A stretch of DNA of 52,280 bases, taken from positions 1-52,280 of the forward strand of contig CADBEN010000015.1 in the NCBI GenBank assembly GCA_902793685.1, given 5' to 3'. The notes under the pieces are model-generated. The model worked only from the letters and a program-made list of their open reading frames with translations, did not search any database and had not been told where the DNA came from. The stretch comes from an uncultured Lachnospiraceae bacterium (GTDB lineage Bacteria > Bacillota > Clostridia > Lachnospirales > Lachnospiraceae). Below, one piece after another: positions 7,846 through 16,310 of the stretch; positions within the stretch are counted from its first letter, which is position 1, and the number at the start of each line of letters is the position of its first letter. Both the position numbers and the translations under genes were made by a program.

Positions 7846-8241
7846 TTATTCCGCCTTGGGAATGGTCTTTCCCGTTCTCTTCTCATAATCCTGCAGCGCG
7901 GACTGGATTGCCTCCTCCGCCAGCACGGAACAGTGCATCTTGTACGCGGGCAGACCGTCCAGCGCCTCCGCCACTGCCTTGTTGGTCAGTTTCATGGCAT
8001 CCGCCACCGGCTTTCCCTTGATCAGTTCCGTCGCCATGGAGCTGGAAGCGATGGCGCTGCCGCAGCCGAAGGTCTCAAACTTTACGTCCTGGACGATATC
8101 GTCCTCGATCTTCAGATACATCTTCATGATGTCGCCGCACTTCGCATTGCCGACTTCTCCGATCCCGTTCGCATCTTCGATCACACCGACATTCCGGGGA
8201 TTCCGGAAATGATCCATTACTTTCTCACTGTATAAAGCCAT
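7846..8241 (-). CDS. nifU: NifU/IscU-type Fe-S cluster scaffold
   Basis: A 131-residue scaffold on which [Fe-S] clusters are built from NifS sulfur. The three cluster-binding cysteines are present: C35 (NAKCGD), C60 (FGCGSA) and C103 (MHCSVLA); positions are within about one residue. Length and the N-terminal ALYSEKVMDHFRNPRN stretch match the short IscU-type NifU of Clostridia, which lacks the C-terminal Nfu domain. It sits 12 bp behind nifS and directly before mnmA. Its last codons form one copy of the 28-bp direct repeat. Confidence 0.95.
   Translation of the reverse strand: MALYSEKVMDHFRNPRNVGVIEDANGIGEVGNAKCGDIMKMYLKIEDDIVQDVKFETFGCGSAIASSSMATELIKGKPVADAMKLTNKAVAEALDGLPAYKMHCSVLAEEAIQSALQDYEKRTGKTIPKAE
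7858..7885. repeat. Direct repeat flanking mnmA, copy 2
   Basis: This is the 3' coding end of nifU and the partner of 6752-6779 (26/28 identical, same orientation). It also covers the region upstream of the mnmA start. Confidence 0.7.
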
Positions 8242-8253
8242 TTGACTGCCTCC

Positions 8254-9438
8254 TTAAAGAATAAACTTTGCTTTTCCGGACATCAGGTCTCTCCAGACCG
8301 GAGAGAAGCTGCGGAGATATTCCACAACATCCTTCACCGCGCGGATGATCTCGTCCACCTCTGCCTCGGTGTTCTCTTCCATGATGCTCAGCCGGAGAGA
8401 ACCGTGGGCCACATCGTGCACTCTGCCGATGGCAAGCAGGACATGGCTCGGATCCAGAGACCCGGACGTGCATGCACTGCCGGAGGATGCCTGGATCCCC
8501 TTGTCGTCCAGAAGCAGGAGCAGGGACTCTCCCTCAATTCCCTCGAAGCAGAAATTCACATTTCCCGGAAGACGCTTCTCCCGGTCTCCGTTCAGGGCGG
8601 AGTGCGGGATCTCGGAAAGGCCGTCGATCAGGCGGTTCCTGAGCTTCGTGACATACTCGGTGTTCTCCTCCATCTTCGCGCTGATCTCCTTCAGAGCCGT
8701 GGCCATGGCGCAGATGCCGGGCACATTCTCGGTGCCTGCGCGCTTTCCGCGCTCCTGTGCGCCGCCCTCGATGAGGTTCGTGATCGGAACGCCCTTTCTC
8801 ACATAGAGGAATCCCACGCCCTTCGGCCCGTGGAACTTATGGGCGGAAGAGGACAGCATGTCGATGTTGTCGTCCGCCACATTGACCGGGAGGTGTCCGA
8901 TGGCCTGGACCGCGTCCGTGTGGAAGAGGACCTTCTTTTCGCGGCAGACCGCGCCGATCTCCCGGATGGGCTGGATCGTGCCGATCTCATTATTCGCGAA
9001 CATGATGGTGACGAGACAGGTATCTTCCCGGATGGCAGCCGCGACCTCCTCCGGAAGGACGATCCCGTTTTCATGAACGTCCAGGAGGGTGATGTCGAAG
9101 CCTTCTTTTCTCAGCTTTTCCAGCGTGTGCAGCACTGCGTGATGTTCAAAGGCAGTGGAGATGATGTGCATCTTCCCCTTCTTTTTCCCAAGGGCTGCTG
9201 CGGAGAGGATCGCCTGATTGTCGGCCTCGCTTCCGCCGGAGGTGAAGATGATCTCCTGCGGCTGTGCTCCGATCACTGCCGCGACCGTTTCTCTGGCCTC
9301 TTCCAGCGCTTCCTTTGCTTTCTGTCCATGGCCGTAGAGACTGGAGGGATTCCCCCAGACCTCCTCCATCATGGCGGTCATTGTCCGGATCGCCGCCGGG
9401 CTCATCTTTGTAGTGGCGGCGTTGTCTGCGTAAATCAT
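8254..9438 (-). CDS. nifS: Cysteine desulfurase (NifS/IscS type)
   Basis: A 394-residue PLP enzyme that strips sulfur from L-cysteine and passes a persulfide to NifU and MnmA. The N-terminus reads MIYADNAATTKM, typical of the family. The PLP lysine is in SSSAHKFHGPKG, and the mobile catalytic loop cysteine is in SSGSACTSGSLDPSH, the group I arrangement. The start at 9438 is chosen because AAAGGAG lies 9 bases upstream; the frame stays open to 9501, but that extension is charged and non-conserved. It heads nifS-nifU-mnmA and is divergent from the Rrf2 regulator, with a consensus promoter at 9532-9560. Confidence 0.95.
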   Translation of the reverse strand: MIYADNAATTKMSPAAIRTMTAMMEEVWGNPSSLYGHGQKAKEALEEARETVAAVIGAQPQEIIFTSGGSEADNQAILSAAALGKKKGKMHIISTAFEHHAVLHTLEKLRKEGFDITLLDVHENGIVLPEEVAAAIREDTCLVTIMFANNEIGTIQPIREIGAVCREKKVLFHTDAVQAIGHLPVNVADDNIDMLSSSAHKFHGPKGVGFLYVRKGVPITNLIEGGAQERGKRAGTENVPGICAMATALKEISAKMEENTEYVTKLRNRLIDGLSEIPHSALNGDREKRLPGNVNFCFEGIEGESLLLLLDDKGIQASSGSACTSGSLDPSHVLLAIGRVHDVAHGSLRLSIMEENTEAEVDEIIRAVKDVVEYLRSFSPVWRDLMSGKAKFIL

Positions 9439-9531
9439 ATGGAACTGCTCCTTTCTGCGGATCTGCTCCTTTTCAGGGATCCTTTCCTTTTTGCGGATCA
9501 TTGCTGTTTTCTTTTGATCAGCTCAATGCGA

Positions 9532-9560
9532 ATTATATATACATTTACCTACTATGTCAA
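9532..9560 (-). promoter_or_regulatory. Consensus promoter of nifS-nifU-mnmA
   Basis: Read leftwards, TTGACA (9560-9555) is followed after exactly 17 bp by TATAAT (9537-9532), a perfect sigma-A promoter. The -35 box lies inside the CCTACT/ATAGG palindrome at 9547-9565, so a bound Rrf2 protein would block it. Confidence 0.8.
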
Positions 9561-9565
9561 TAGGT
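9547..9565. promoter_or_regulatory. Rrf2-type operator 1 (nifS side)
   Basis: The sequence ACCTACTATGTCAATAGGT has inverted ends (ACCTA and TAGGT), the CCTAnnn-nATAGG shape typical of Rrf2-family sites in Firmicutes. It covers the -35 of the nifS promoter. A second site lies at 9590-9605 and a 15/19 match at 19322-19340. Confidence 0.65.
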
Positions 9566-9573
9566 TTTAAGGC

Positions 9574-9605
9574 TTGATTTACCTATTCGCCTACTGTATA
9601 ATAGG
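9574..9605 (+). promoter_or_regulatory. Promoter and operator 2 of the Rrf2 regulator
   Basis: TTGATT (9574-9579) and TATAAT (9597-9602) are 17 bp apart and drive the rightward regulator gene. A second palindrome, CCTACTGTATAATAGG (9590-9605), sits over the -10, which would give autorepression. Confidence 0.7.
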
Positions 9606-9669
9606 GGAAAATCCCGGACCTGTAAAAGCTCCGGCGGTCAAAAGCAACAATGATGAAAGGCGGCGCACT

Positions 9670-10068
9670 ATGATTTCTACAAGAGGAAGGTATGCCATCC
9701 GTGTCCTGATCGATCTTGCTGAAAACGATAACGGAAAATTCATCCCGCTGAAGGACGTGGCGGAACGGCAGGGGATCTCCAAGAAATACCTTGAGATCAT
9801 CGTCAAGGACATGGTCGCCGGCGCCCTTCTGATCGGCGCCAGCGGAAAGGGCGGCGGTTACAAGCTGTGCCGGAAACCGGAACAGTACAATATCGGCGAG
9901 GTGCTGGAGCTCATGGAGGGGCCTCTGGCCCCGGTGGCCTGTCTGGCAGACTGCGCGGAACCGTGCCCGAAGGCCAAGGACTGCGCGACCCTTCCCATGT
10001 GGGCGGAATATGACAAACTGACCCACGACTTCTTCTACAGCAAACGCCTCAGCGATCTGATCCAGTAA
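9670..10068 (+). CDS. Rrf2-family regulator, IscR/CymR-like
   Basis: A 132-residue winged-helix regulator. The N-terminal MISTRGRYAIRVLIDLA and the recognition region with QGISKKYLEIIVKDM are typical of Rrf2 proteins. The C-terminal half carries four cysteines, C91, C95, C99 and C105 (CLADCAEPCPKAKDC). The C99/C105 spacing matches that of IscR cluster ligands, so an Fe-S cluster is plausible. CymR, which instead senses cysteine through CysK, is a close alternative, and cysK is the next gene. The start at 9670 follows GAAAGGCGG. Divergence from nifS and two operator-like palindromes support control of Fe-S/cysteine genes and of itself. Confidence 0.88.
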   Translation: MISTRGRYAIRVLIDLAENDNGKFIPLKDVAERQGISKKYLEIIVKDMVAGALLIGASGKGGGYKLCRKPEQYNIGEVLELMEGPLAPVACLADCAEPCPKAKDCATLPMWAEYDKLTHDFFYSKRLSDLIQ

Positions 10069-10261
10069 TGTAAAAAGGATCCGGAATCCCGAATGAAAGG
10101 ATTCCGAATCCTGAAAGAACCCATAATCCCAGATGAAAGGATCCTGGATCCGGGAATGCGAGAGGGCGGCTGATTCCGAAGAGGAACAATGGTTCTTTTC
10201 AGGAACCAGCCGCAAGAGGATCTGCTGGCAGCTGCACGGTTTAACCGATAAGCGCCATGGC
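10069..10261. repeat. Two 27-bp imperfect direct repeats and a hairpin
   Basis: The convergent gap between the rrf2 and cysK genes holds two related units at 10085-10111 and 10125-10151, 40 bp apart, each with a GATGAAAGGAT-like core. A long inverted repeat with GCGGCTG/CAGCCGC arms follows at about 10166-10214. No gene with a ribosome-binding site is visible. Confidence 0.4.
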
Positions 10262-11194
10262 TTATTCGGTGAACAGTGCGGTGGAATAGTAGCGGTCTCC
10301 GCTGTCAGGCAGCAGCGCCACGATCACTTTTCCTTTGTTTTCAGGTCTCTTGGCCAGCTCAATGGCACCGTAGAGGGCTGCGCCGGAGGAAATACCGACG
10401 GAGATGCCCTCCTTCTTTGCCAGAAGCTTTGCAGTCTCGAAGGCTTTCTGGTTGGGCGCCTTGAAAACCTCGTCATAGACCTTGGTGTTCAGGACGTCCG
10501 GGACAAAGCCGGCGCCGATCCCCTGGATCTTATGTGCGCCGCTTCTTCCCTCGGAGAGGACCGGGGAATCCTCCGGCTCCAGCGCAACTACCTTGACCGC
10601 CGGATTCTGCTCCTTCAGATACTCTCCGGTGCCGGTGACCGTTCCGCCGGTGCCGACGCCTGCGATAAAGATATCGACCTTTCCGTCCGTGTCCTTCCAG
10701 ATCTCCGGGCCTGTCGTTGCCTTGTGGATCGCCGGGTTTGCCGGGTTTACGAACTGTCCGGGAATGAAGCTGCCCGGAATCTCCTTCGCCAGCTCTTCCG
10801 CCTTTGCGATGGCACCCTTCATGCCCTTGGCGCCTTCCGTCAGGACCAGTTCAGCGCCGTACGCCTTCAGAATGTTTCTGCGCTCCACGCTCATGGTCTC
10901 CGGCATCGTCAGGATGATCCGGTAGCCCTTAGCGGCTGCGATGGAGGCGAGGCCTATACCGGTGTTGCCCGAGGTGGGTTCAATGATGACAGATCCCTCC
11001 TTCAGAAGACCCTTAGCTTCCGCATCCTCGATCATGGCCTTCGCGATACGGTCCTTGACGCTTCCTGCAGGATTAAAGTATTCCAGCTTTACCAGGATCG
11101 TTGCCTCCAGTCCAAGCTGCTTCTCAATATTTACGACCTCGACCAGCGGGGTATTCCCGATCAGTTCTGTTGCTCCCTTATAGATCTTTGCCAT
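10262..11194 (-). CDS. cysK: Cysteine synthase A (O-acetylserine sulfhydrylase)
   Basis: A 310-residue PLP enzyme that makes L-cysteine from O-acetylserine and sulfide. The PLP lysine is K47 in NPAGSVKDR. The TSGNTG substrate loop and the [10 protein letters not shown] phosphate-binding loop are intact. It ends in the usual [12 protein letters not shown]. The gene lies 29 bp after metY on the same strand, so both probably share the LysR-type promoter at 12584-12655. The serine acetyltransferase that supplies its substrate is encoded at 23691. The stop codon lies in a CCGATAAGC/GCTTATTCGG hairpin that could end the transcript. Confidence 0.96.
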   Translation of the reverse strand: MAKIYKGATELIGNTPLVEVVNIEKQLGLEATILVKLEYFNPAGSVKDRIAKAMIEDAEAKGLLKEGSVIIEPTSGNTGIGLASIAAAKGYRIILTMPETMSVERRNILKAYGAELVLTEGAKGMKGAIAKAEELAKEIPGSFIPGQFVNPANPAIHKATTGPEIWKDTDGKVDIFIAGVGTGGTVTGTGEYLKEQNPAVKVVALEPEDSPVLSEGRSGAHKIQGIGAGFVPDVLNTKVYDEVFKAPNQKAFETAKLLAKKEGISVGISSGAALYGAIELAKRPENKGKVIVALLPDSGDRYYSTALFTE

Positions 11195-11223
11195 TGTTCT
11201 GTCCTCCCTCTGTATGCTGATAT

Positions 11224-12504
11224 TCAGATCGCTGCGAATCCGTTCTCGAGATCCGCGATAATGTCGTCGATGTGCTCCGTCCCGATGGAGAGGCGGATGG
11301 TGTTTCTCCTGATTCCCTGGTCCAGAAGTTCCTCTTCCGACAGCTGGGAATGGGTCGTGGATGCCGGATGGATCACCAGGCTCTTCACGTCCGCCACGTT
11401 TGCCAGCAGGGAGAAGATCTTCAGATTGTCGATGAACTTCCAGGCTTCGTCCTGTCCACCCTTGACCTCAAAGGTAAAGATGGATGCGCCGCCGTTCGGG
11501 AAATACTTCTCGTAAAGCGCATGGTCCGGATGATCCGGCAGAGACGGGTGATTCACCTTTTCAACCTTCGGATGATTCTTCAGATACTCCACGACCTTCT
11601 TCGTGTTCTCCGCATGGCGCTCCAGTCTCAGGGAGAGGGTTTCCACACCCTGCAGAAGAAGGAATGCGTTGAATGGGGAGATCGTCGCTCCGGTATCTCT
11701 CAGAAGGATGGCCCGGATGTAGGTCACGAATGCAGCCGCTCCGACAGCGTCATAGAAGGAGATGCCGTGATAGCTGGGATTCGGATCAGCGATGTTCGGA
11801 TACTTCCCGCTGGCTTTCCAGTTGAACTTTCCGGATTCGACGATTATGCCGCCGAGGGTGGTGCCGTGTCCGCCGATGAACTTGGTCGCGGAATGGACTA
11901 CGATGTCCGCGCCGTGTTCAATGGGCCGGATCAGGTAAGGCGTTCCGAAGGTATTGTCGACCACCACCGGAAGTCCGTGCCTGTGGGCGATGTCGGCGAC
12001 TGCGTCAATGTCCGGGATATCGCTGTTCGGATTTCCGAGGGTCTCAAGGTAGATCGCCCGGGTGTTGTCCTGAATGGCCGCTTCCACTTCCTCCAGGTTG
12101 TGGGCATCCACGAAGGTCGTCGTGATCCCGTACTGGGGAAGGGTGTGGGCCAGAAGATTGTAGCTGCCGCCGTAGATGGTCTTCTGTGCCACGATGTGGC
12201 CGCCGTTGGCTGCCAGAGCTTCGATGGTGTAGGAGATCGCTGCCGCGCCGGAGGCAAGAGCCAGGGCTGCGCTTCCGCCTTCCAGAGCTGCGAGTCTCTT
12301 TTCCAGAACATCCTGGGTGGAGTTCGTCAGTCTTCCGTAGATATTTCCCGCATCGGCCAGGCCGAACCGGTCCGCCGCATGTTTGCTGTTGTGGAAAACA
12401 TAAGATGTGGTCTGATAGATCGGGACGGCACGCGCATCGGTCGCCGGATCCGCCTGTTCCTGTCCTACATGAAGCTGTAAGGTCTCAAATCTGTATTCGC
12501 TCAT
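11224..12504 (-). CDS. metY: O-acetylhomoserine sulfhydrylase (MetY)
   Basis: A 426-residue Cys/Met-metabolism PLP enzyme that makes homocysteine from O-acetylhomoserine and sulfide. The N-terminal [20 protein letters not shown] and the [12 protein letters not shown] strand are characteristic of MetY rather than of cystathionine lyases. The PLP lysine is in [13 protein letters not shown]. The long insertion with [19 protein letters not shown] is also typical. The start at 12504 follows a run of GGAGG; the longer open frame overlaps the regulatory block. It heads a two-gene unit with cysK. Confidence 0.94.
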   Translation of the reverse strand: MSEYRFETLQLHVGQEQADPATDARAVPIYQTTSYVFHNSKHAADRFGLADAGNIYGRLTNSTQDVLEKRLAALEGGSAALALASGAAAISYTIEALAANGGHIVAQKTIYGGSYNLLAHTLPQYGITTTFVDAHNLEEVEAAIQDNTRAIYLETLGNPNSDIPDIDAVADIAHRHGLPVVVDNTFGTPYLIRPIEHGADIVVHSATKFIGGHGTTLGGIIVESGKFNWKASGKYPNIADPNPSYHGISFYDAVGAAAFVTYIRAILLRDTGATISPFNAFLLLQGVETLSLRLERHAENTKKVVEYLKNHPKVEKVNHPSLPDHPDHALYEKYFPNGGASIFTFEVKGGQDEAWKFIDNLKIFSLLANVADVKSLVIHPASTTHSQLSEEELLDQGIRRNTIRLSIGTEHIDDIIADLENGFAAI

Positions 12505-12583
12505 CGTATCCTCCTCTTCTTCCTCTCTTTTCGGATAATCCCCTCTTGTCTGTTCCTCTATGTTTTTCCCTTTCTGTGGTTCT

Positions 12584-12655
12584 ATCCTACCACCTGCGTA
12601 TTTGTCTGAAAAATCGTTTGCCCTGATCGTCCGTGATAAGCGGAGGTTATTGCAG
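12584..12655 (-). promoter_or_regulatory. LysR-type activated promoter of metY-cysK
   Basis: A 48-bp block (12608-12655) matches 18158-18205 at 44 of 48 positions. Read leftwards it begins with the inverted repeat ATAACCTCCGCTTAT, centred roughly 66 bp before the predicted start of transcription, and ends at a poor -35 (TTTTCA). After 17 bp comes TAGGAT (-10). This is the classic LysR recognition and activation layout. Confidence 0.7.
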
Positions 12656-12683
12656 GACCGGCCCCTGCTTTGCCCGCGGATCA

Positions 12684-13427
12684 TCATTCTCTGCTGTAGG
12701 AGAAGGATTTCAGGAACTTTTTCAAGCGCTCCGTCTGAGGATGTTCAAAAAAACTCTCCGGATCACCCTCTTCAATGATCCTGCCCCCGTCGATGAATAT
12801 CATCCGGTCCGCCACTGCTCTGGCAAAGGCCATTTCATGGGTTACGATCACCATGGTCCTTCCCTCTCTGGCAAGGGCGATCACCACCTCCAGCACCTCC
12901 CGGACCATCTCGGGATCCAGCGCGGCCGTGATCTCATCCAGCAGAAGGACCTCCGGATGCATCATCAGAGCCCGCACAATGGCGACTCTCTGTTTCTGTC
13001 CTCCGGACAGCTGACGAGGGTAGCTGTCCTTTCTTGACAGAAGACCGACCCTTTCCAGCATCTCCCGCGCTTCTTCTTCCGCCTCTCTGCGATCCTTCTT
13101 TTTTACCCTGACCGGGGCCAGAGTCATATTCTGCAGCACGGTTTTATGCGGAAACAGCTCATAGCTCTGAAAGACCATTCCGATCCGCTGCCGCACCAGG
13201 TTCAGCTTTCCCCTGCAGGGATTGATCAGTTCGCCGTCCAGAAGCACCTTTCCCTCCTGAATCTCTTCCAGCGCGTTCATACACCGGAGAAAGGTGCTCT
13301 TTCCGCAGCCGGAAGGACCTACGATCACAACGACCTCGCCCTTTTTTACGCTCAGGTCCACATGGTCCAGTACCGGCATGTCCCCGTATCGTTTGGACAG
13401 ATTCTGAATTCTGAGGATTTCCTCCAT
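12684..13427 (-). CDS. Polar amino acid ABC transporter ATPase (GlnQ/TcyC type)
   Basis: A 247-residue ATPase that powers the two polar-amino-acid permeases encoded just upstream. Walker A is GPSGCGKST, followed by the Q-loop [11 protein letters not shown], signature LSGGQKQR, Walker [14 protein letters not shown] and the H-loop VTHEMAF. The family motif [14 protein letters not shown] is at the C-terminus. The ATG is one base from the upstream permease stop. It ends the transporter operon; the metY promoter follows. Substrate by context: cystine or another sulfur amino acid. Confidence 0.93.
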   Translation of the reverse strand: MEEILRIQNLSKRYGDMPVLDHVDLSVKKGEVVVIVGPSGCGKSTFLRCMNALEEIQEGKVLLDGELINPCRGKLNLVRQRIGMVFQSYELFPHKTVLQNMTLAPVRVKKKDRREAEEEAREMLERVGLLSRKDSYPRQLSGGQKQRVAIVRALMMHPEVLLLDEITAALDPEMVREVLEVVIALAREGRTMVIVTHEMAFARAVADRMIFIDGGRIIEEGDPESFFEHPQTERLKKFLKSFSYSRE

Positions 13428-13428
13428 T

Positions 13429-14097
13429 TTAGTTCTCCCACCTTGTTTCCAGATATTTTGAGAGCATGCTGACAGGCCAGCAGACGGCAAAATAAAGAAG
13501 AAACACTGCCGCGTACACACCGAAAGCCGCATTGGGCGAGCTTTTCCGGTTCGCTTCAATGATCTGCTGCCCCACCTTCAGCACCTCGACGATGCCGATC
13601 ATCATTACCAGGCTGGTGGTCTTGATCATCCGGGTGATGAGGTTGATGGAAAGGGGAAGCATTCTCCGGATGATCTGGGGAATGATCACATGGATATAGG
13701 TCTGGGCGGTGGTGAGCCCCAGGGAAAGGCTGCTCTCATACTGGATCGCAGGAATACCTGTCAGCGCGCCCCGGACCTGATCCGCCATCTCCGCAGTTCC
13801 CCAGAGCGAAAAGACAATAATGGACGCTGTCTGCGCCGTCATATTGATCCCCAGCGCTTTCGTGGTGCCGAAATATACCAGGAACAGAAGCACCATCTGC
13901 GGCATGATCCGGACAAATTCCAGATAAATGCGCGTGATGACGGTGACCGCCGGTTTTTTCAATGCCATGAGACTCCCCAGAACAACGCCGGCGGCAATGC
14001 TGATCCCCACGGAGATCATGCTGATCTTCAGCGCTGTCAGAAGTCCCTGCAGCAGCCGGATCAGATTGCTTCCCTTCAACAGAACTTCAAATCCCAT
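13429..14097 (-). CDS. Polar amino acid ABC permease, second subunit
   Basis: A 222-residue HisM/TcyB-type permease with about five membrane helices. The coupling-loop EAA motif is visible as the conserved G in [21 protein letters not shown]. The early [16 protein letters not shown] and the [15 protein letters not shown] segment are family hallmarks. The start at 14097 follows the previous stop by four bases. It probably pairs with the 219-residue permease as a heterodimer. Gene order places it in the sulfur amino acid uptake operon. Confidence 0.92.
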   Translation of the reverse strand: MGFEVLLKGSNLIRLLQGLLTALKISMISVGISIAAGVVLGSLMALKKPAVTVITRIYLEFVRIMPQMVLLFLVYFGTTKALGINMTAQTASIIVFSLWGTAEMADQVRGALTGIPAIQYESSLSLGLTTAQTYIHVIIPQIIRRMLPLSINLITRMIKTTSLVMMIGIVEVLKVGQQIIEANRKSSPNAAFGVYAAVFLLYFAVCWPVSMLSKYLETRWEN

Positions 14098-14101
14098 CTT
14101 T

Positions 14102-14761
14102 TTATGCTCCAAACATTTTATATCGTACTTTCTTTTCGAGGAGACTTCCCAGCATGGAGACCGGAAGCAGCATAACGGCATAAAAAACCACCAGAAGAAA
14201 CAGCGCTTCCGTCGTATTATAGTAAAGTCCGATCAGATCCTTCGCCGTAAACATCAGGTCCATCAGGCTGATTGCGGAAAACACGCTGGTCTCTTTCAGG
14301 AGGAAAATCACATTGGCCACGATGGCCGGGGCGCTCAGGGAAAAAGCTTCCGGGAGAATGACGTAAAAAAACAGCTGCGTTTCCGTCATGCCGAGCGCCA
14401 GGGCACTTTCCGTCTGGGCCGGGGACACTGCATCCAGCCCGCTTCTGAAGCCTTCCGCCATATAACTGCCCCCGAGCAACCCGAGCCCCACAAAACCGCA
14501 GATCTCCGCGGGGATCCTGATTCCCGCCTTCGGAAGTCCGAAATAGATAAAAAACAGCTGCACCAGCAGCGGGGTGTTCCGGAACAGCTCCACATAGATC
14601 CCTGCGATCTGTGAAAATCCCGGGATCCGGAAATGCATGAAAAAAGCACAGACGATCCCCAGGATCAGGGCGATCCCGATCCCGATCAGGCCCGTCCTGA
14701 CGGTGAGCCGGAAGGCATCAATGTATCTTGGCAGGTAGGAATGTATGACTTCCCAGTTCAT
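14102..14761 (-). CDS. Polar amino acid ABC permease, first subunit
   Basis: A 219-residue HisM/TcyB-type permease with about five membrane helices. It has the RNTPLLVQLFFIYFGLP stretch and the EAA-loop ESALALGMTETQLFFYVILPEA. Its ATG overlaps the metI stop by 4 bp, so a methionine-type permease and a polar-amino-acid permease are translationally coupled. It would form a heterodimer with the product of the next gene. Confidence 0.92.
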   Translation of the reverse strand: MNWEVIHSYLPRYIDAFRLTVRTGLIGIGIALILGIVCAFFMHFRIPGFSQIAGIYVELFRNTPLLVQLFFIYFGLPKAGIRIPAEICGFVGLGLLGGSYMAEGFRSGLDAVSPAQTESALALGMTETQLFFYVILPEAFSLSAPAIVANVIFLLKETSVFSAISLMDLMFTAKDLIGLYYNTTEALFLLVVFYAVMLLPVSMLGSLLEKKVRYKMFGA

Positions 14762-15432
14762 CCTTTTGCTTCCTTCCGTTTCCTGTGGTCCTGCCTGACA
14801 GCGATGAAGGTTCCCGTCATCTGGATGATCTGGAAAATAACGATCAGCAGAATCACGGTAATGAACATGATGTCTGTCTGCCAGCGGTAATATCCGTATC
14901 TCACGGCGATATCTCCCAGTCCGCCCCCGCCGACGGTTCCGGACATGGCGGAGTATCCCAGAAGGAGACCGGTCGTAATGGTAAACCCGGTGATCAGGGC
15001 GGTCCTTGCCTCCGTGAGAAGTACTTTGAAGATGATCTGGACATTGTCCGCGCCCATCGACTTTGCCGCTTCAATGACACCGGCATCCACCTCGTTCAGG
15101 GCGGATTCCACCACCCTCGCGATGTAGGGTGCCGCGCAGACGACCAGCGGGACAATGGTCGCTGTGGATCCGTAGCTTTTTCCGACGATCAGCCGGGTGA
15201 AGGGGATCAGCAGAATGAGAAGGATCAGAAAGGGAATGCTGCGGATGATATTGCAGACAAAATCCCCCGCCCGGTAAATGACCCGGTTCGGGGCAAGCCC
15301 GTTCTCTCCTGTGGTATATAAAAGGATCCCCAGCGGAAGACCGGCCAGATATCCGATGATCACGGATCCGAAGGTCATATACAGGGTATCCCGGGTCCCT
15401 TCGATCAGCATGCCGATAACCTGTTCATTCAT
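14758..15432 (-). CDS. metI: Methionine ABC transporter permease MetI
   Basis: A 224-residue permease of the MetI family with about five membrane helices. Diagnostic segments are TRDTLYMTFGSVIIGYLAGLP, IIRSIPFLILLILLIPFTR and the EAA loop VIEAAKSMGADNVQIIFKVLL. GTVGGGGLGDIAVRYGYYR is the typical C-terminal loop. The ATG overlaps the metN stop by 8 bp. Two copies should pair with the upstream MetN. Confidence 0.94.
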   Translation of the reverse strand: MNEQVIGMLIEGTRDTLYMTFGSVIIGYLAGLPLGILLYTTGENGLAPNRVIYRAGDFVCNIIRSIPFLILLILLIPFTRLIVGKSYGSTATIVPLVVCAAPYIARVVESALNEVDAGVIEAAKSMGADNVQIIFKVLLTEARTALITGFTITTGLLLGYSAMSGTVGGGGLGDIAVRYGYYRWQTDIMFITVILLIVIFQIIQMTGTFIAVRQDHRKRKEAKG

Positions 15433-16252
15433 ATTTCACCTCCCCGGGGCCGCTCTTCCATGGATACCTCTTCTGTACGCTCTCCGGCGGCCTGTTTTTC
15501 CGGATCCCTTCCGGAAGCGAGGAGATCAGTTCCCGGGCAGCATCGGATCTCGGAGACGCAAAGATCTCTCCCACATCGCCCTCTTCCACCAGACGGCCGC
15601 CGTCAATAATGGCGACCTTCTGACAGATCTCCGTGACCACCGACATCTGATGCGTGATGATAAGGATGGTGATCCCCAGCTTTTCATGTATTTCCTTCAG
15701 GAGATCAAGGATCGCTTTCGTCGTCTGCGGATCCAGGGCGCTCGTCGCCTCGTCGCAAAGCAGGATCCGGGGCTCTGTCGCCAGTGCTCTGGCAATGGCG
15801 ACTCTCTGCTTCTGACCGCCGGACAGCTGGGAAGGATAAGCGGTCTCCTTGTCCTCCAGATTGACAAGCCGCAGAAGTTCCCGCGCGCGGTCCCGCGCCA
15901 CTTTTTTCTTCACCCCGGTGATCTCCAGCGGAAAGCAGATGTTTCCGATCACGTTTCTCTGCTCCAGAAGATTGAAGTTCTGGAAAATCATGCCGATCTC
16001 ACGGCGCTTTTTCCGAAGTTCCCGCTCCGTCAGGCTGCCGAGATCGACGCCGTCCACCAGAACGATCCCGTCCGACGGTTTTTCCAGATAATTGACGGAG
16101 CGGACCAATGTGCTTTTCCCTGCCCCGGACATGCCGATGATCCCGTAGATCTCCCCTTTCTCAACGGTCAGGCTGATATCCCTCAGCGCTTCCAGCGTAT
16201 GCCCGTCGACCGTAAACCGTTTGGACAGATGTCTGATCTCAATTACACTCAT
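15425..16252 (-). CDS. metN: Methionine ABC transporter ATPase MetN, short form without NIL domain
   Basis: A 275-residue ATPase. Walker A is GMSGAGKST (residues 40-48), the Q-loop FQNFNLLEQRN, the signature LSGGQKQR (143-150), and Walker B LLCDEATSALDP. EVTEICQ-like and GDVGEIFASP stretches are MetN-like. Usual MetN proteins are about 340 residues because of a C-terminal NIL domain that binds methionine and shuts the transporter. Here the chain ends about 25 residues after the ATPase fold, so that feedback site is missing. The start at 16252 is the first ATG of the conserved SVIEIRHLSK; the longer frame overlaps the upstream gene. Confidence 0.92.
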   Translation of the reverse strand: MSVIEIRHLSKRFTVDGHTLEALRDISLTVEKGEIYGIIGMSGAGKSTLVRSVNYLEKPSDGIVLVDGVDLGSLTERELRKKRREIGMIFQNFNLLEQRNVIGNICFPLEITGVKKKVARDRARELLRLVNLEDKETAYPSQLSGGQKQRVAIARALATEPRILLCDEATSALDPQTTKAILDLLKEIHEKLGITILIITHQMSVVTEICQKVAIIDGGRLVEEGDVGEIFASPRSDAARELISSLPEGIRKNRPPESVQKRYPWKSGPGEVKYE

Positions 16253-16265
16253 TTTTTCTCCGCTT

Positions 16266-16303
16266 TCAAAACGGGCGGAGGATCCGGAGATCCTCCCGCC
16301 CGT
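16266..16303 (-). terminator. Hairpin between the receptor gene and metN
   Basis: On the minus strand ACGGGCGGGAGGATC and GATCCTCCGCCCGT form a strong stem followed by TTTTG. It lies in the 58-bp gap after the binding-protein gene. Partial termination or mRNA protection here would give more receptor than membrane subunits, as is common in ABC operons. Confidence 0.6.
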
Positions 16304-16310
16304 ACCCTTC

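Noticed and set aside
10091-10173. A 26-codon frame (MKGFRILKEP start) in the rrf2-cysK gap
   Set aside because: It has no ribosome-binding site and is composed of the direct-repeat units.
10082-10175. Short repeats between rrf2 and cysK as a CRISPR array
   Set aside because: There are only two imperfect units, with no constant repeat and spacer pattern and no cas genes in the window.
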